A stretch of 64,000 bases of DNA from Ophioderma brevispina (GCA_023653785.1 JAMKCH010084907.1:1-64000), one strand, 5' to 3'. Shown: positions 49,267-61,248, counted from the stretch's first letter. A program made the numbers and translations. Notes: a model not told the origin generated them from the letters alone.

Positions 49267-49811
49267 CACACCCACCATGCGGCTAATCAACCCTCGACTT
49301 GGGTTCCGAGCCCTCCTCTTTCTCCTTCTCGCCTCCACTTTCGTCACTTTCATCTTCCTTCTGCGGTGCAATGGGAGCAACAAGAACCAGGGCGATTCCC
49401 AAGATGGAGGACGCCCTAGCCTGGGCATTGGCGTAGGAGCAGCAATCAGCAGGCACCCCGACACCCGTGACTTAGAGGGCGTTCTTCACCAACCGGAGGC
49501 CTTCCACCAGGCGAGGGACTTACAGCAAGGTATAAGATACCAAGAGATCGAGTGCCTTATCAACGACGATTACAGCATACAGGGCCGGCGGGAAGGGGAA
49601 GAGGTTTATGTTCCTTTCAGCTTCATCGAGAAGTATTTTGAGGTTTACGGGAGACTTGCTGAGTACGACGGGTATGACAGATTTGAATGGCAGCACAGCA
49701 ATGCAAGGATATACCAGCAGGAACCATACAAAGCAGACAGCACTTTCATGTCCTTTAACCATTACAATGTAGAGGCACGGGACAGAGTGAAGTACATCAG
49801 TGGAGTAGAAG
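49249..49811 (+). CDS. GLCE: GLCE first coding exon (28 nt of 5' UTR plus codons 1-178)
   Basis: A long pyrimidine tract followed by TTTAG (AG at 49247-49248) is a strong splice acceptor, so the exon probably starts at 49249 and an upstream non-coding exon must exist. The start at 49277 lies in CCCACCATGC (A at -3). It is the only start that puts a membrane anchor (residues 11-29) ahead of the conserved ectodomain. Conserved segments are [17 protein letters not shown] (91-107), [10 protein letters not shown] (116-125), YDGYDRFEW (130-138) and the end [12 protein letters not shown]. The donor is GAAG|GTGAGC at 49812, leaving one base of codon 179. Human GLCE breaks its coding sequence at the same Gly, as I recall it. 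Confidence 0.93.
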
Positions 49812-52800
49812 GTGAGCCTTATAAGGGCAAGGAGGGACTTTGCCCTCTATATATTTTTTTTTCTCATGATTTATCAGTTTAATTATTTTTTGGCCGAATT
49901 CCACTTAAAATTTACATAGTTCTTTTTTTGTAGAGGAATCCTAACCACCCTTAAAACATCTAATTTAAAAGAATTTTGGGAAAGAGTTCCATATGTACCC
50001 CTCCTTTAAGATTCTGCTGGAAACAAATTATTTTTATTTATGGCCTAACACAAACAAACACCCTAACCATAAGGCCAAATATTAAAAAATTGTTACATGA
50101 AGAACTTTGAAGGGGGTACATATGGAACCTAGAGTGAACAAACTATAGATAAGTATATGCAGCCTTGATCCAACTCAATTAACCAAGATAAGCAGATTCT
50201 GTACATAGCGGTGAATAACATATATTGCGAAACAGAGGAAATCAAATGACAAATCATATATCCTACAGGGTGCGAGGGAAAATATTCACTAAAAAAAGTA
50301 ATTCAGTGTCCACATTGTATTAAAATTAGACAATTTCAGCATGACTGATTTGCAACAAAATGTAAACATATTATGCAAATGTTTAATTCAAACATTAAAT
50401 ACATATGGATTAAACATCATTAAAACCTACAGCTTCATCATAATGTATTTTAGTGGGTTTATCCATAATTCTATTATCTCTGCTGCCCATTATTGAAAAT
50501 TCTGCATTCTGATTGGTCAGTTTACGGCCCATTATTCTGCAATAATGGGTCGCAAATGCATTTTCTCATTATATCACGCTGTTTTCGGTAATAGAATAGA
50601 AATGAAGGGTTTGCAGTATTTATGGGCTCATAATGTATCCTCGGCCGGAAAAAAATAATGGACTCGGCTGCGCCTCGTCCATTATTTATTTTTTCCCGAC
50701 CTCGGACACATTATTCGCCCATAAAGGATACTGCATCACCCTTTATTTCTTAAATTTAAATCCTCCCACTTCGGTTAAGGGTAAGTGTTTTGGATAATGG
50801 ACAAATTTCCTTGCTCTGACAAGACTGAAACCAAATTAAATTTGCCATTTTAATCAACTACTTCAGAGGAGATATCAATAGTTTGTTATGTTAATTTCAT
50901 GTTTATTTAGACATTTCATACAATGATAACAAGAATTAAATAAAATAAATGCAGTATTTCCTATAGCATTTTTCCATAAAATCAAAGCGCTTTACATTTA
51001 TTTCGCTGCCACTATGAAATCGTCACAGAATCATATTAGTTTCATCTAGCCGGCCGCCAGTTAGGCGCTCAAATCTATCCACTAGATCGTGCTATTTCCC
51101 CTAAGGGCTCCCCAAATTTCATTTGGGTCAACGAGGCAATTGAGATTTAGTATCATGCCCAGGGACACAAACACCATTGGCCGCAGCAGGGCTCGAACTC
51201 TCGATTTACAATGGTCTTAGAATCGCTTTATCTGTTACGTCAGACACGTAATTTTAGTTCTTTGTAGAACTGAAGTAAACAAACAAGCCACAGTGAATAC
51301 TATACCTGTTGCTTCAACTTAAAATATTACCTTGCCAAATCTCACTTCGAACAGGAAACAATGTCTGCAGATAAATGCACTTGTCCAACCTTATGGGTCA
51401 AGGAAGTGGTGTAGCTAGAATTAGCTCTATCTTTTGGATATTTTTTTTTGTGGTTAAACCTGGGCCTTCAACCAGTGCTTGATTTGGATAATAAAACTTA
51501 ACATGCATGACTGCAGTATTTCCCATAAAATGGGCTGAATAACACAATATTTGCATGCACAGGCAAAATTTTGCATACCAAGAACAAAATGCATCTGTGC
51601 ATATTAAAGGGCATTTTGTGATTCTAACACTTCGTGTTTTGTTTATTGTTCACTAGATATCCTTGAGAAAAGCTAATTTTCATAATTTCAGCTGATTCTG
51701 ATCATGTGTTCTGATGTTATTAATGTTTGTATCGCAGTCTCCCATAGGCCACCGTGTTGTAATTTTTGTCATTTACATACAGAAAATACAAAATTGCTGA
51801 ATTTATTGAAGAGTCAACCGAATCTGCACGTCAGATTAGGTACAAATATATTACTTACTAAGGCTAATGGTTCAGATGATACAAAAATTTCAAAATTTTT
51901 AGGTGAAGGGGTGGATGAGGCTGTGGATCACCAAAAAATGTCCCGTTAAAACCCTTTAAATCGAGCATTGCCTTCAACTATGAACTTAAGAGAGCAACTT
52001 TCTGTCCAACCCAACTTGAGGTCAGAATAGACTCAGCATGATTTTATGAATTTTATTTTCTCTGTTTCATGTCATTGTCATGTTATTCCACTTTGGCCTG
52101 GTTTCTACTGGGTGTGGTTAACCGTACCTCCAGCAGGGGGTTGTTGCTAGGGAATTATAAGATGTGAACTTCTATACCATATATAGCAACAACGCAGCAT
52201 TTGGCTCCGAGGGCAAGATCTCATTCACATGAGCGGAACTGATCACTGCGTTATCACTTAATGATTTAGGCACAACAGAAAGATATTGGCTGGTATTCTG
52301 AAAGGGAGACTAACATAAGACCCAGTTTAACCAGGCATTAGTCCTAATGAGTGGACCTTTTATCCTCCCAACATGCTACTGAAAAGTGCTATTATTCATG
52401 GATGGGCTGTTCTTGCCCATCCAGGAATTTCTCGCCCATTACATTTAACTTTCGCAGTATTTTGAAAGGGAATAAAGGTTCCACTCATGTGGAAGAACCT
52501 GGTTTTTAAACCCCGGTATAAGGTAGATCCTTTCAGGACTACAACCATTATGTTGCCCTCCCTCTCAAGTACAAAAAAAGAGAATTGATCAGATTTTTCC
52601 TTTTTATTTAACAAATCAATCTTCCATGTGGATGTACATAAGACGGTCGAATGAGGTAAGGGCTGTTAATAATACAACAGACAATGCTTAAAATGTTCGG
52701 TAAGTGTCAAACTTGGTTGTTAACTGGTGCTCTTAGTATTAAGAATTTTTGCAAGTGAAAATAAATCCTTTCCCCTGAAAATTAGGGGTTGGTTTTTGCT

Positions 52801-55800
52801 GTAGAGTAATAAATTTTGTCGAGAAATGTCCAAATTGGTTTGCGTCATAGAGGCAAAACATCAACTTTGAAGGAGCTTAATTAAAATTACAAGCATATAC
52901 GGTAATCTTATCATGATTTAGTTCTGCCAATAGATTTGAATTTAAATTGGAGAGGGCTTTAAAGTTTACTTCCTTTTTGTTCATTCCAAATCTCAATTTA
53001 GTCTAGTTCAAATAAACATGAAATAGTGATATTTACGTATTCCATGTTTACTCAGACTAACAAAACTTTCCTTTGTAAATTATGATAGTATTTGTAAACG
53101 TGTTACCAACAGAAAGAAATAGAAATTTTCATTTTTTAAACAAAATGAAATATTTGCATAATTACATTTTATACCCTTTGCATTCACTATGACCCATACT
53201 CTTATCAGTGCTTGATTCTGTTAATGGAATGAAGCAACATTGATTTCAATTAATTTATGTATTTTGTCATTTTCTCTAGAAATTGTGTACTTTGATATAA
53301 TGTAGTCATCATGATGAAATCCATAACCAAGATTTTAAGGGGATGGGGGACAATGGGGGTGGGGTCCTCCATTTTGGCCACACTTAGGCTATCCCTCCTC
53401 CCCACTCGACAAAGACCCCTTTCTATAGGAATTCTCGCTGATTAAGTTTTGTTTTTTTTAACCTCTGAAATTAGTAAAAGCAGTGCTTTTTAGGCTTTTA
53501 GTCAAAATATGTTCAGAAAGCTGTTTTATATGATAAACAACATCAACAAATCTATAGGGCTTCTACTGACAAATATTGGGTTGTCTGCCCCCCCCACCCC
53601 CCATTCGAACATGATCCTTGACAGCAACTGATGCTGGTCCTAATGCCTTACCCTGACAATTTGAGGGTAAAATTGTGTCAAGCATGGGAGCTGAGTGTAA
53701 TGACACTTGCAATGCATGCCTTTGGTATTTGACGAAGCATGCGTTCACATTTTCAAATCGGTTACAAATCGGCATCAATATGATCGAAAAGAGCATCGTT
53801 TAGTTACTCACAAATTGCGAGAGTTTATCTCCCTCTAAATAAAGAATTGTGCTATCACATTAGGCACGGCTATCTCCTATATTCATTCTTAGCTGTGAGG
53901 TTTGTCAAAATAACAAATATTTAGTAATATGAAGAGGTTTGTAGGTTCAGAGTATATCTCACCAAGTCGACCAAAATAGGGATAGATGAAGTGAATTCCT
54001 GAATTTTAAACACTTCTTCGTTCTTCAGTACAACCAGGCATATTTTGTGAAAACTTTGTAGCCTTTTAAACAAACTAGATATGACAGGGTTAGCCCGGGG
54101 GGGCCCACTGTATTCAAAGGTGGATATGATGAGTGAACAAGGGAAACGCATAAAAAAGGGTTTGTCTTTTTGCCAACAGCCAATGTAAGCGCGTTAACAT
54201 GATGAGGGTGTCAAAACCAGCCAAATGTGAGAAAAAAGGGTATGTTTTTTCGTAACCCTGAACTTGTGATGTAACCACGAGATCAAAATCATCAAAAATA
54301 TTGTAATTTGGAAGTTAAGCACCGCCGGCAAAAAGCAAGATTATTAAGGGTATATTATCAAAACAATTGCATTGCTCACTGTTTACGGTAGCAAAAACTG
54401 ACAAAAGCTTGTTACGGTGCGCCAAAAACACAAAAAAAAAATTTTGCCTTGTTTAGGGTATGTTTTTCAGTCGGTGGAAATACGTGCTTAGGGTGCTTTT
54501 CGGAAGTCCATGTTAACGAATCAGATCCACCTTTTAATACAACGCCCCCCCCCCCAACTTAAAAAAATTTAAACAAGGGGGTGAAGCCATTCAAAACCAG
54601 TCGTCCGTGCTGGGCGCTGAACATTTTGAATATTGCACGGAATAATTATTAGTTGGTTGCTTTATACACACATAATGTCAAGTCGATACAAACAATACGC
54701 CAAAATTATACAGTTGTTGTTGTTGGGTGCTATTGGTGGTTAAATTTTGTCCTTACCCATGGCCACACGACGAATGAAATACACGGGTCAGTCCGTCTTG
54801 ATTTAAATAAAACCGACTCAATGAATAACATCTGTTCACCTAAGCGCGCATTTGCATTATGGAACAAAGAGTATCTGAGCACATTAATCCAGGTAAACTA
54901 TTATTACACCTGGCAACCTCTAAAACATACATCAATTGGTATCACTACCGATTAGTGTAGATGCACAGCCAACCCACAGTATGTGGAGAAGCGGAGGCAG
55001 CCATTGCTTCTATTGTTGGTACTCTATGTTTCCTTTGTGTCGGCAAAAACTGCGAGAGCAGGATTTCTAAAGTTTACGTAATGTTTTGCCTCTATATCTA
55101 GATAGAACCTCTTTGGTTGCACATTACTCTTCAAGAATTCTTAGAAATGGATTACAAAGTTTGTTTTAGTTTTTTTAAGGGTGTAACCATAAATTCTAAC
55201 CCCTTTTTAATTGTGTGGGGTCAGGACGTACCAAGGCAGTGTAGCTAGGGGAAAAAATTCCCAAATTGCTCCCAATGACCAGCTCAAGGAAATGACTTTA
55301 GAACCAAATGCAAGCAAGATGTGCAAAATATGCCCAATTTAGATTAAAGGTGCATTTCATGATCTTAGCACCTTTGTTTTTGCTTATAATTCACTAGATA
55401 TCCTCAAGAAAAGGATATTTCAAAAATTTCAATTGATTCTGATGGTGCTCTTTGATGTTATGAGAAAATGTTCCTATCATAGTGCCCATAAGACCACTGT
55501 GTTGTAATTTCTGTCCATTTACTGACAGAAAGTACAAAATCACAAATTTCTTCCAAAGTAGATCAAATTTGCAAGTCAGATTTGGGACACATACTTTTCT
55601 AAGGCCAACAGTTATAAGATATAAGAATCTCAACAATTTTGAGGTAAGTGGGGGGACGAGTCTGTGGATCATGAAATGCCCCTTTAATTTGGCACAAATT
55701 TAAGCAAAGGTTGGATGCAATCCCTCAAAAATTGGGACAAATATGCAAGTATTCAATTTTTTCACAATTTCGAGCTATGGGCCATGGAGGAAAACTTTTC

Positions 55801-58800
55801 CCGGGACCCCTGTTCTGTACACCACTGGCTGTACCGAACTACAGTCTTCCACACAACATGAAGGATTTTATGGACCTTTACAATGTTGCAACAAAGCTTA
55901 TGTCCTAACAATTGTTGTATTTGTACATTAATTCCTGTTTATCTCAAGGTGTACCCATCTCTACCCAATGGGGACCACAGGGCTACTTCTACCCAATCCA
56001 GATTGCACAATTCGGTCTGAGTCACTACAGCAAGAACCTGACGGACAAAGAGCCGCGAGTCTTCATCCATGAGGATGCGGAAGACGGAGACACAGTGAGG
56101 TGGAATCCACCAGACAGAACCAGTCAGATCAAAATCTGTGTACGATGAGGAAAGGGAGTCAAATGTGATTGAGATCCAGACTTCAGGTGGGCAGAGCTGT
56201 TTGGTCCTATGCTAATTGTTTTTTATTTTTAGAAATTTTGTAAGCAGTGGTGACACAATTTTGACAACTAATAATAAGTAGGGGGCATGTAAGAGCTACT
56301 CCTCATAAAACTACACCTAGGTCAGATGATGGCGGCCGTGCCTCTTTCAGTTTAGCAACTCATCAAAACGAATGAAAGTAGATTACAGCAATACAGACAC
56401 AAACAACAAACTGATTTAGGCACTTTGATGTGGTCGGTCATGGGTGTTCCATAATGACCCATATATGACCTCATCCTCGTCCGTTATTCATACAAAAAAT
56501 TCAAAAATAACCCTTACAGTGGAGTTCAAGTTGATTCTTCAGCTCCAACAGTTTTGAACTACGAAAATATTCCTCTAGAACATATCAAAAAATCAGAATT
56601 TTTTGTCAAGATTTTTTCTGTGTTAAACCAATGACCGCCACCACCTAACAAAAGTCATATTTTATGTTATAGTGCCCTCTATTGTTTAATCTCCATAAGA
56701 GATCTGTGTAAAACCAGATTTGTAAGAAAAAACATGTTTGCCTGCAATGAAATTTGATAACATTTGCATAGGATGTAGCGAGTGGAATAAGTAATCCAAA
56801 TCAGTTGTCAAAACGGTGTCGCTATTTTAATATTTTAATGTTTACAAGGCGGCCTTCAGGCGCCTTGTTCTGTTTCTGATGCGTTCTTCTTCTTCTTTCT
56901 TCTATCAACACTTTAACATCGTCTAGCTTAGTCATTGTTTGACGTATTTTGACTAGACTTATACCAAATGACCGCTGACCCGTCCCATTTATGTCATATG
57001 ACATTGACCCCTGTCTGACCTTTGACCTGGCCACAGGCGTCAAATATGTAATTTAATGTTACAAATTATCTTCTTCTACAGCATTACGCCGATATCAACT
57101 AAAAAAAAAAAAAAAAAAAAAATTGATGTGGTCGGTCATGGGTGTTCCATAATGACCCATATATGACCTCATCCTCGTCCGTTATTCATACAAAAAATTC
57201 AAAAATAACCCTTACAGTGGAGTTCAAGTTGATTCTTCAGCTCCCATCAGTTTTAGACTAAGAAAATATTGCTCTATAAAAATCAGAATTTTTTGTCAAG
57301 ATTTTTTCTGTGTTAAACCAATGACCGCCACCACCTAACAAAAGTCATATTTTATGTTATAGTGCCCTCTATTGTTTAATCTCCATAAGAGATCTGTGTA
57401 AAACCAGATTTGTAAGAAAAAACATGTTTGCCTGCAATGAAATTTGATAACATTTGCATAGGATGTAGCGAGTGGAATAAGTAATCCAAATCAGTTGTCA
57501 AAACGGTGTCGCTATTTTAATATTTTAATGTTTTATTCTGGTTTTGTCCCAATAACTAAGACTTGCAAACAGCTGTTGGAGTAGACGCTTGGTTTTCATC
57601 AAACCAAAAAAATTCACAAATGCCACGGAAGTTGAAAATTAACAGCCCATAAACTTTTGAGCTCACCGCTGTGTATTTGTGGCTTCATAAATCAGAGCAG
57701 TAAGCGTGATGGGTTTGCGATCCATTAAAACTAGTGGCAGCTCATTTATGATGGAAAGGTAGAAATTGGCCTTCTTGATCTTTCATATTTTAAGAAAGTA
57801 GAACAAATTGCCAGATAAAAGCCAGGAAACGGTAACAGTGAGTGCATTTTAAGCTGCCATGTGTGTGTTTGGATGTATTTATGTATAAGCTTTTATAAAA
57901 CCAACTGCTGAAAATAGTTTGGAATATGTTTCCTGGTAATTGCAGGTGTTTGTGTCTCAATAAAGAATAGCAAAGTACCGGAGGAAAAAAGTTTTTTTTC
58001 TTATCAAAATGTAACACTACCTTTTACATTCTTACAATCAAGTGGTGAATTGGAAAAAACTTAAAGGGATTAGCCGCGGGGGGGGGGGGAGTAAATTTTG
58101 CGAGAGAATCGAAAAAAGTAAAATGCAGGATTTTTAACTATAAATCAGGGATAAGTGTGTACAATTCCATTATAACTGGTTTAAATGTAGAAAACAAACC
58201 AACAAATAGTGAAAAAAATAAATATTTGAGGAAATTGGTCACACGTATCTAGCAAATAGACAACAGTGGTGGCGTCTCAAAAATTTGACCTAAACGCTGT
58301 TTGTGGTTTTACACAGTACCGAATAAACAAAGATCGATAATATTTGTGTTTGAGGTCAAACTGTATTGATCATGGTGCACAATATCTCGCTGAAAATGTG
58401 TGATATTCACTGGGAAAGGCTTTTTTCATCTCAAGTCATAATTTTGATATGCACGTATAGAAATTACAGAACCAGATAAAAAGTACTGCCTTGTCTTTAA
58501 TGCACGGATTCAAGCCAACCACTTGCAGGTTATGTTCGCATATCCATGCCAGTAACAAAATTATAAAAATATGAATTTTGATGATTTTTTCGATGTTTCG
58601 GATTTGCAAATCGCTGCTAATCCCTTTAAGGTTTTGTCAAAGTAACCAAGACGTTCAAACCACTGTGTGGGTACTAAGTGTAAAAAACGTAATCATTCCA
58701 CAACATATCACACAATGCACAATTTTAAAACGTATTCAAATTCAAACTTGCACAAAATTGTGTAAACATTGAGAAACTTCCAATTCTTTTCAAGAGGTGT

Positions 58801-61248
58801 GTGTGTGTTCGTGTGCACGCATGTGCATGCACAAGTGTTTGGGTTGCAGTGAAGGAACAGTGCAAATGTGCTACTAACTTCCTCGCACCAAAATTTGGTT
58901 AGAAAAAGAGGTAATTCCGAGGAATGTAGGAGGCCATATAGTCTGTGCAAAAATGTAAGGGTCAGGATTTTTAATTGTGGGATTAATAATTATCCCTGTC
59001 AAACTAAGATAAGAAGTGGGGACTGTCCATATGTCCGTCCATGAGAAAAATTTTAACCCTGGGATTTAAGTGATAAAAATGTTAACCCTATCTGTCCAGA
59101 GCTGAATTAAGGGGGTGGTCTGCTGCAGTTTAAGTGTCACTTCTTAGTGATCGTGACATTCGGCGGGGACATAGTTCGCTTTGTTTTCCATTGCTCATTC
59201 ATTCTGTCTGTGTCCTTTGCCATCAAGCAGCTATTACATAATACACAATGTTGATGCATTGAACAGATGAATCGTCTGCCGTTTTGCATCACTGATCATG
59301 CTTGATGCAACCAATTAGCACGATAAGAGCAGACAATTCTTTTCCTCAGCAATTTAGAGTCGGATCTGGTTCAGATAACGCAGAAAATGTTTGATACTTT
59401 TAAGCAAGCCTTAGGATTTATACATGGGTTGTGTGCAGATATGGTTTCTTGGTCTTCACAGACCATAGTAACACATTAACCCGCACTACAAAAGACATAG
59501 TAAGACATTAACCCACACTTGTCTTTCGTAGTGCTGGGTCCTTGAAAAGTGTGTTCTTGCCATGTTCAAGATAGACTGGTGATTGATCAGAAGTCAATAG
59601 GGAATAGTTTGGAAGGTCTGAAAGTTTTGTATTGATGTGTTTTTCAGTTTCAGTATTGATCAATCTTGTTGTAGGAATGATAACAACCACAGAAATTCTG
59701 AAAATAACAGAAATCAACCAATTTTTATCCATGATATGAAGGTCATGGACTCAGTGCTCCCAGACCAAATTGGTTCTTTTGACTTTAAAAAAAAACATGA
59801 CTGTATAGTCAGTGAACCGTGCCCTCTGACTGTGATGTTTATTTACAGCGGGGTTCTCAACTGGTTGTGGGTCAATTCATTTAGCCTTTGAACAACTCTA
59901 TGTTAAACAAAATTAAAGTAAAGGTCCTGTTAGGATCAAAGCATCAGGTCTTCTATTATAATTATATTTTTCCATCTAAAAAGGAAAAAACATAAGAATA
60001 AATTATTTGGGCCTTAAATATGCATCCTTGGAATGTCTTGATCCTTCCGTGGCACCCGGCTCTCAAGCAGGTACAATCCAGAACCCTTGATTTACATATT
60101 TGCAAAACATGTATGTATGTAGACTTTGCATGTGTGTATGCACGTAGGGGAGTGTATGTTTATCTGACCATGCCTTTTATTCACCTATTTACTTCATTTT
60201 TTGCACCACAGAAATGCTTGCAGAGTCTCAGGGCTTTACTCTACCGTTGAAATCCAAAGGTGACTTCGTACTTACATTTGATGCCAAATTCTTCACCAAT
60301 TTCACAATATGCGTAACTGTGGAAGCAGACGACGGACGAGAAAAAGCAATGACAATTCACTACACTAGTGATGAGGATGGTATAGTACACAAAGGTAGTC
60401 ATATTACATATGGGCTGGGCCCAATTAGAACTTGGAGAACTATAACCCGAGATCTTGTCACCGATTTTCGAAAAGCAATTGGTAAAACGAACACTAAGTC
60501 AGTGCGAAAAACCAAAGCTTCTTTGAGGAGAGTGGTTAAACTTATGGTTCATGGACACGGGAGGATTGACAATGTCACACTGTGGACACACAGCCACATG
60601 TCGCAATTTTTTGATGCAGCCGATTGGCTGCTAAGAACACAAGACTCGCAAGGCGGTTGGCCGATAAATGTCGAGCGTAAATTAGATGAAGATATTGCGA
60701 GTCTACCGCCTGGGTGGTATTCTGCCATGGCACAAGGCCAGGCTATATCGACATTAGTACGAGCTTACAAGAAGACTCAAGACTTCAAATACCTAAGTGC
60801 CGCTTTAAAAGCCACTAAAATATTCAGAATTCCCTCCTCCGAGGGTGGCGTTTTAGCCAAACTATTTGACAAGTTTCCGTGGTACGAGGAATACCCGACG
60901 TCACCGAGCTCATTTGTGTTGAATGGTTTTATTTATAGTTTAATAGGATTATATGACCTTCATTCGATAGCGGGTCCTGAAGAAGGACGTGAAGCCTTAC
61001 AACTTTATACCGACGGCATGAGGTCACTAAAAACGCTATTACCATTGTACGACACGGGGTCGGGGACAATATATGATCTCAGACACATCAGCCTGCACAA
61101 AGCACCAAATTTAGCCCGGTGGGACTATCACGCCACCCACATCAGCCAACTTCAACTGCTGTCGTCCATAGAGCCCGATCCGTTGTTTAAAATTTTTTTA
61201 GAACGGTGGGTAGGGTACACCAAAGGAAAACGAGCCAAGCATAATTGA
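49277..61248 (+). CDS. GLCE: Heparan sulfate D-glucuronyl C5-epimerase, three coding exons
   Basis: Coding parts are 49277-49811, 55949-56186 and 60212-61248. The enzyme converts D-glucuronate to L-iduronate in N-sulfated heparan sulfate/heparin chains in the Golgi lumen. Seen: a short basic N-terminus, one hydrophobic segment at about residues 11-29 (type II signal anchor), a variable stem to about residue 85, then the conserved luminal enzyme up to the C-terminal GKRAKHN. The length is 602 residues once one surplus base in exon 2 is discounted; human is 617. With that constant offset of 15, E484/Y485 in WYEEYP match human Glu499/Tyr500, Y545 and R548 in TIYDLRH match Tyr560/Arg563, and Y563 in ARWDYH matches Tyr578, the residues reported as catalytic or substrate-binding. 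N-X-T sites include residue 378 (human Asn393). As printed, exon 2 runs into a stop at 56146-56148. Identity is near certain; functionality is likely. Confidence 0.95.
49985..50129. mobile_element. ~145-bp miniature transposon, family of 6175-6315, copy 2
   Basis: AGTTCCATATGTACCCC on the left and GGGGGTACATATGGAACCT on the right, in reverse orientation relative to the copy at 6175. It lies in GLCE intron 1, 173 bp after the donor. Confidence 0.82.
50599..50749. mobile_element. ~151-bp foldback element in GLCE intron 1
   Basis: Arms GAAATGAAGGGTTTGCAGTA..ATAATGGACTCGGC and GTCCATTATTT..TACTGCATCACCCTTTATTTC pair over about 70 nt with mismatches around a few-base GCGCC loop. An intronic transcript of this would fold into a long hairpin. 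Confidence 0.78.
50965..51250 (-). repeat. tRNA-derived SINE in reverse orientation
   Basis: On the minus strand a B box GAGTTCGAGCC (51200-51190) lies in a head-like segment. The far end carries CAAAGCGCTTTACA (50985-50998), a motif common in SINE tails of marine animals. Confidence 0.5.
51604..51949. mobile_element. TTAA-flanked miniature transposon, family B, copy 2
   Basis: TTAAAGGGCATTTTGTGATT on the left and GATCACCAAAAAATGTCCCG then TTAA on the right; the interior (TTCACTAGATATCCTTGAGAA, CATAGGCCACCGTGTTGTAA) matches 55344-55687. Confidence 0.82.
55344..55687. mobile_element. TTAA-flanked miniature transposon, family B, copy 3
   Basis: TTAAAGGTGCATTTCATGAT on the left and ATCATGAAATGCCCCTTTAA on the right: inverted ends inside TTAA duplications. 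It ends about 260 bp before GLCE exon 2. Confidence 0.87.
55949..56186 (+). CDS. GLCE: GLCE second coding exon, with a one-base frame break
   Basis: The exon follows acceptor ATCTCAAG, completes the split Gly codon and reads [18 protein letters not shown], then [13 protein letters not shown], matching the vertebrate enzyme almost residue for residue. The frame then meets TGA at 56146-56148. From 56141 a different frame, needing one base fewer, reads [15 protein letters not shown] and ends at CAG|GTGGGC (56187) in exactly the phase exon 3 needs. Discounting one A in the AAAA run at 56131-56134 joins both halves smoothly. An in-frame alternative donor at 56123 (CCA|GTCAGA) is weak and would delete about 20 residues present in human GLCE. 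I favour a consensus or allelic indel. Confidence 0.88.
56425..56842. repeat. Intronic direct repeat, copy 1 (~418 bp)
   Basis: Begins TTGATGTGGTCGGTCATGG and ends TATTTTAATGTTT; nearly identical to 57123-57533 except for a cluster of changes at 56540-56590. It is followed by about 257 bp not shared with copy 2 (56843-57099), which starts with a short palindrome of ACAAGGCGGCC and GGCGCCTTGT. Confidence 0.92.
57100..57533. repeat. Poly(A) run and intronic direct repeat, copy 2
   Basis: About 23 A residues (57100-57122) are followed directly by the second copy (57123-57533), which then runs into unrelated sequence (TATTCTGGTTTTGTCC). The layout mirrors the junction at 62220-62239. Confidence 0.92.
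60212..61248 (+). CDS. GLCE: GLCE terminal coding exon (residues 258-602)
   Basis: One long exon encodes the C-terminal catalytic half, as in vertebrates. It starts after TTTTTGCACCACAG with two bases (AA) that complete a split Glu codon. Landmarks are [13 protein letters not shown] (about 272-284), TRDLVTD (336-342), [19 protein letters not shown] (425-443), [17 protein letters not shown] (481-497), [14 protein letters not shown] (536-549), [13 protein letters not shown] (555-567) and GKRAKHN at the C-terminus, then TGA. No stop or missing key residue is seen. The internal ATG at 60214 opens this exon but is not a translation start. Confidence 0.96.

Larger units (their letters stand above)
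49812..55948 (+). other. GLCE intron between coding exons 1 and 2
   Basis: The intron is about 6.1 kb, with donor GTGAGC and acceptor TATCTCAAG. It contains small transposons at 49985-50129, 50599-50749, 51604-51949 and 55344-55687 and a reversed SINE near 50.97-51.25 kb, listed separately. The stretch 51,950-55,343 has C/G homopolymer runs (53589-53603, 54096-54104, 54543-54556) and AT-rich filler; I see no exon in it. Confidence 0.85.
56187..60211 (+). other. GLCE intron between coding exons 2 and 3
   Basis: The intron is about 4.0 kb, with donor GTGGGC and acceptor TTTTTGCACCACAG. It contains a ~410-bp sequence present twice (56425-56842 and 57123-57533) with poly(A) before the second copy. 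The stretch 57,534-60,211 is otherwise AT-rich with a G run at 58080-58089 and no exon I can support. Confidence 0.85.

Noticed and set aside
56123..56124. Alternative GLCE exon 2 donor that avoids the stop
   Set aside because: CCA|GTCAGA is a poor donor and would remove about 20 residues present in human GLCE.
59846..59890. hAT left end CAGCGGGGTTCTCAACTGG
   Set aside because: It resembles Charlie-type ends, but no matching right end or 8-bp duplication was found.
60020..60250. 76-codon + frame just before the last GLCE exon
   Set aside because: It lies mostly in the intron and runs across the splice acceptor in another frame.
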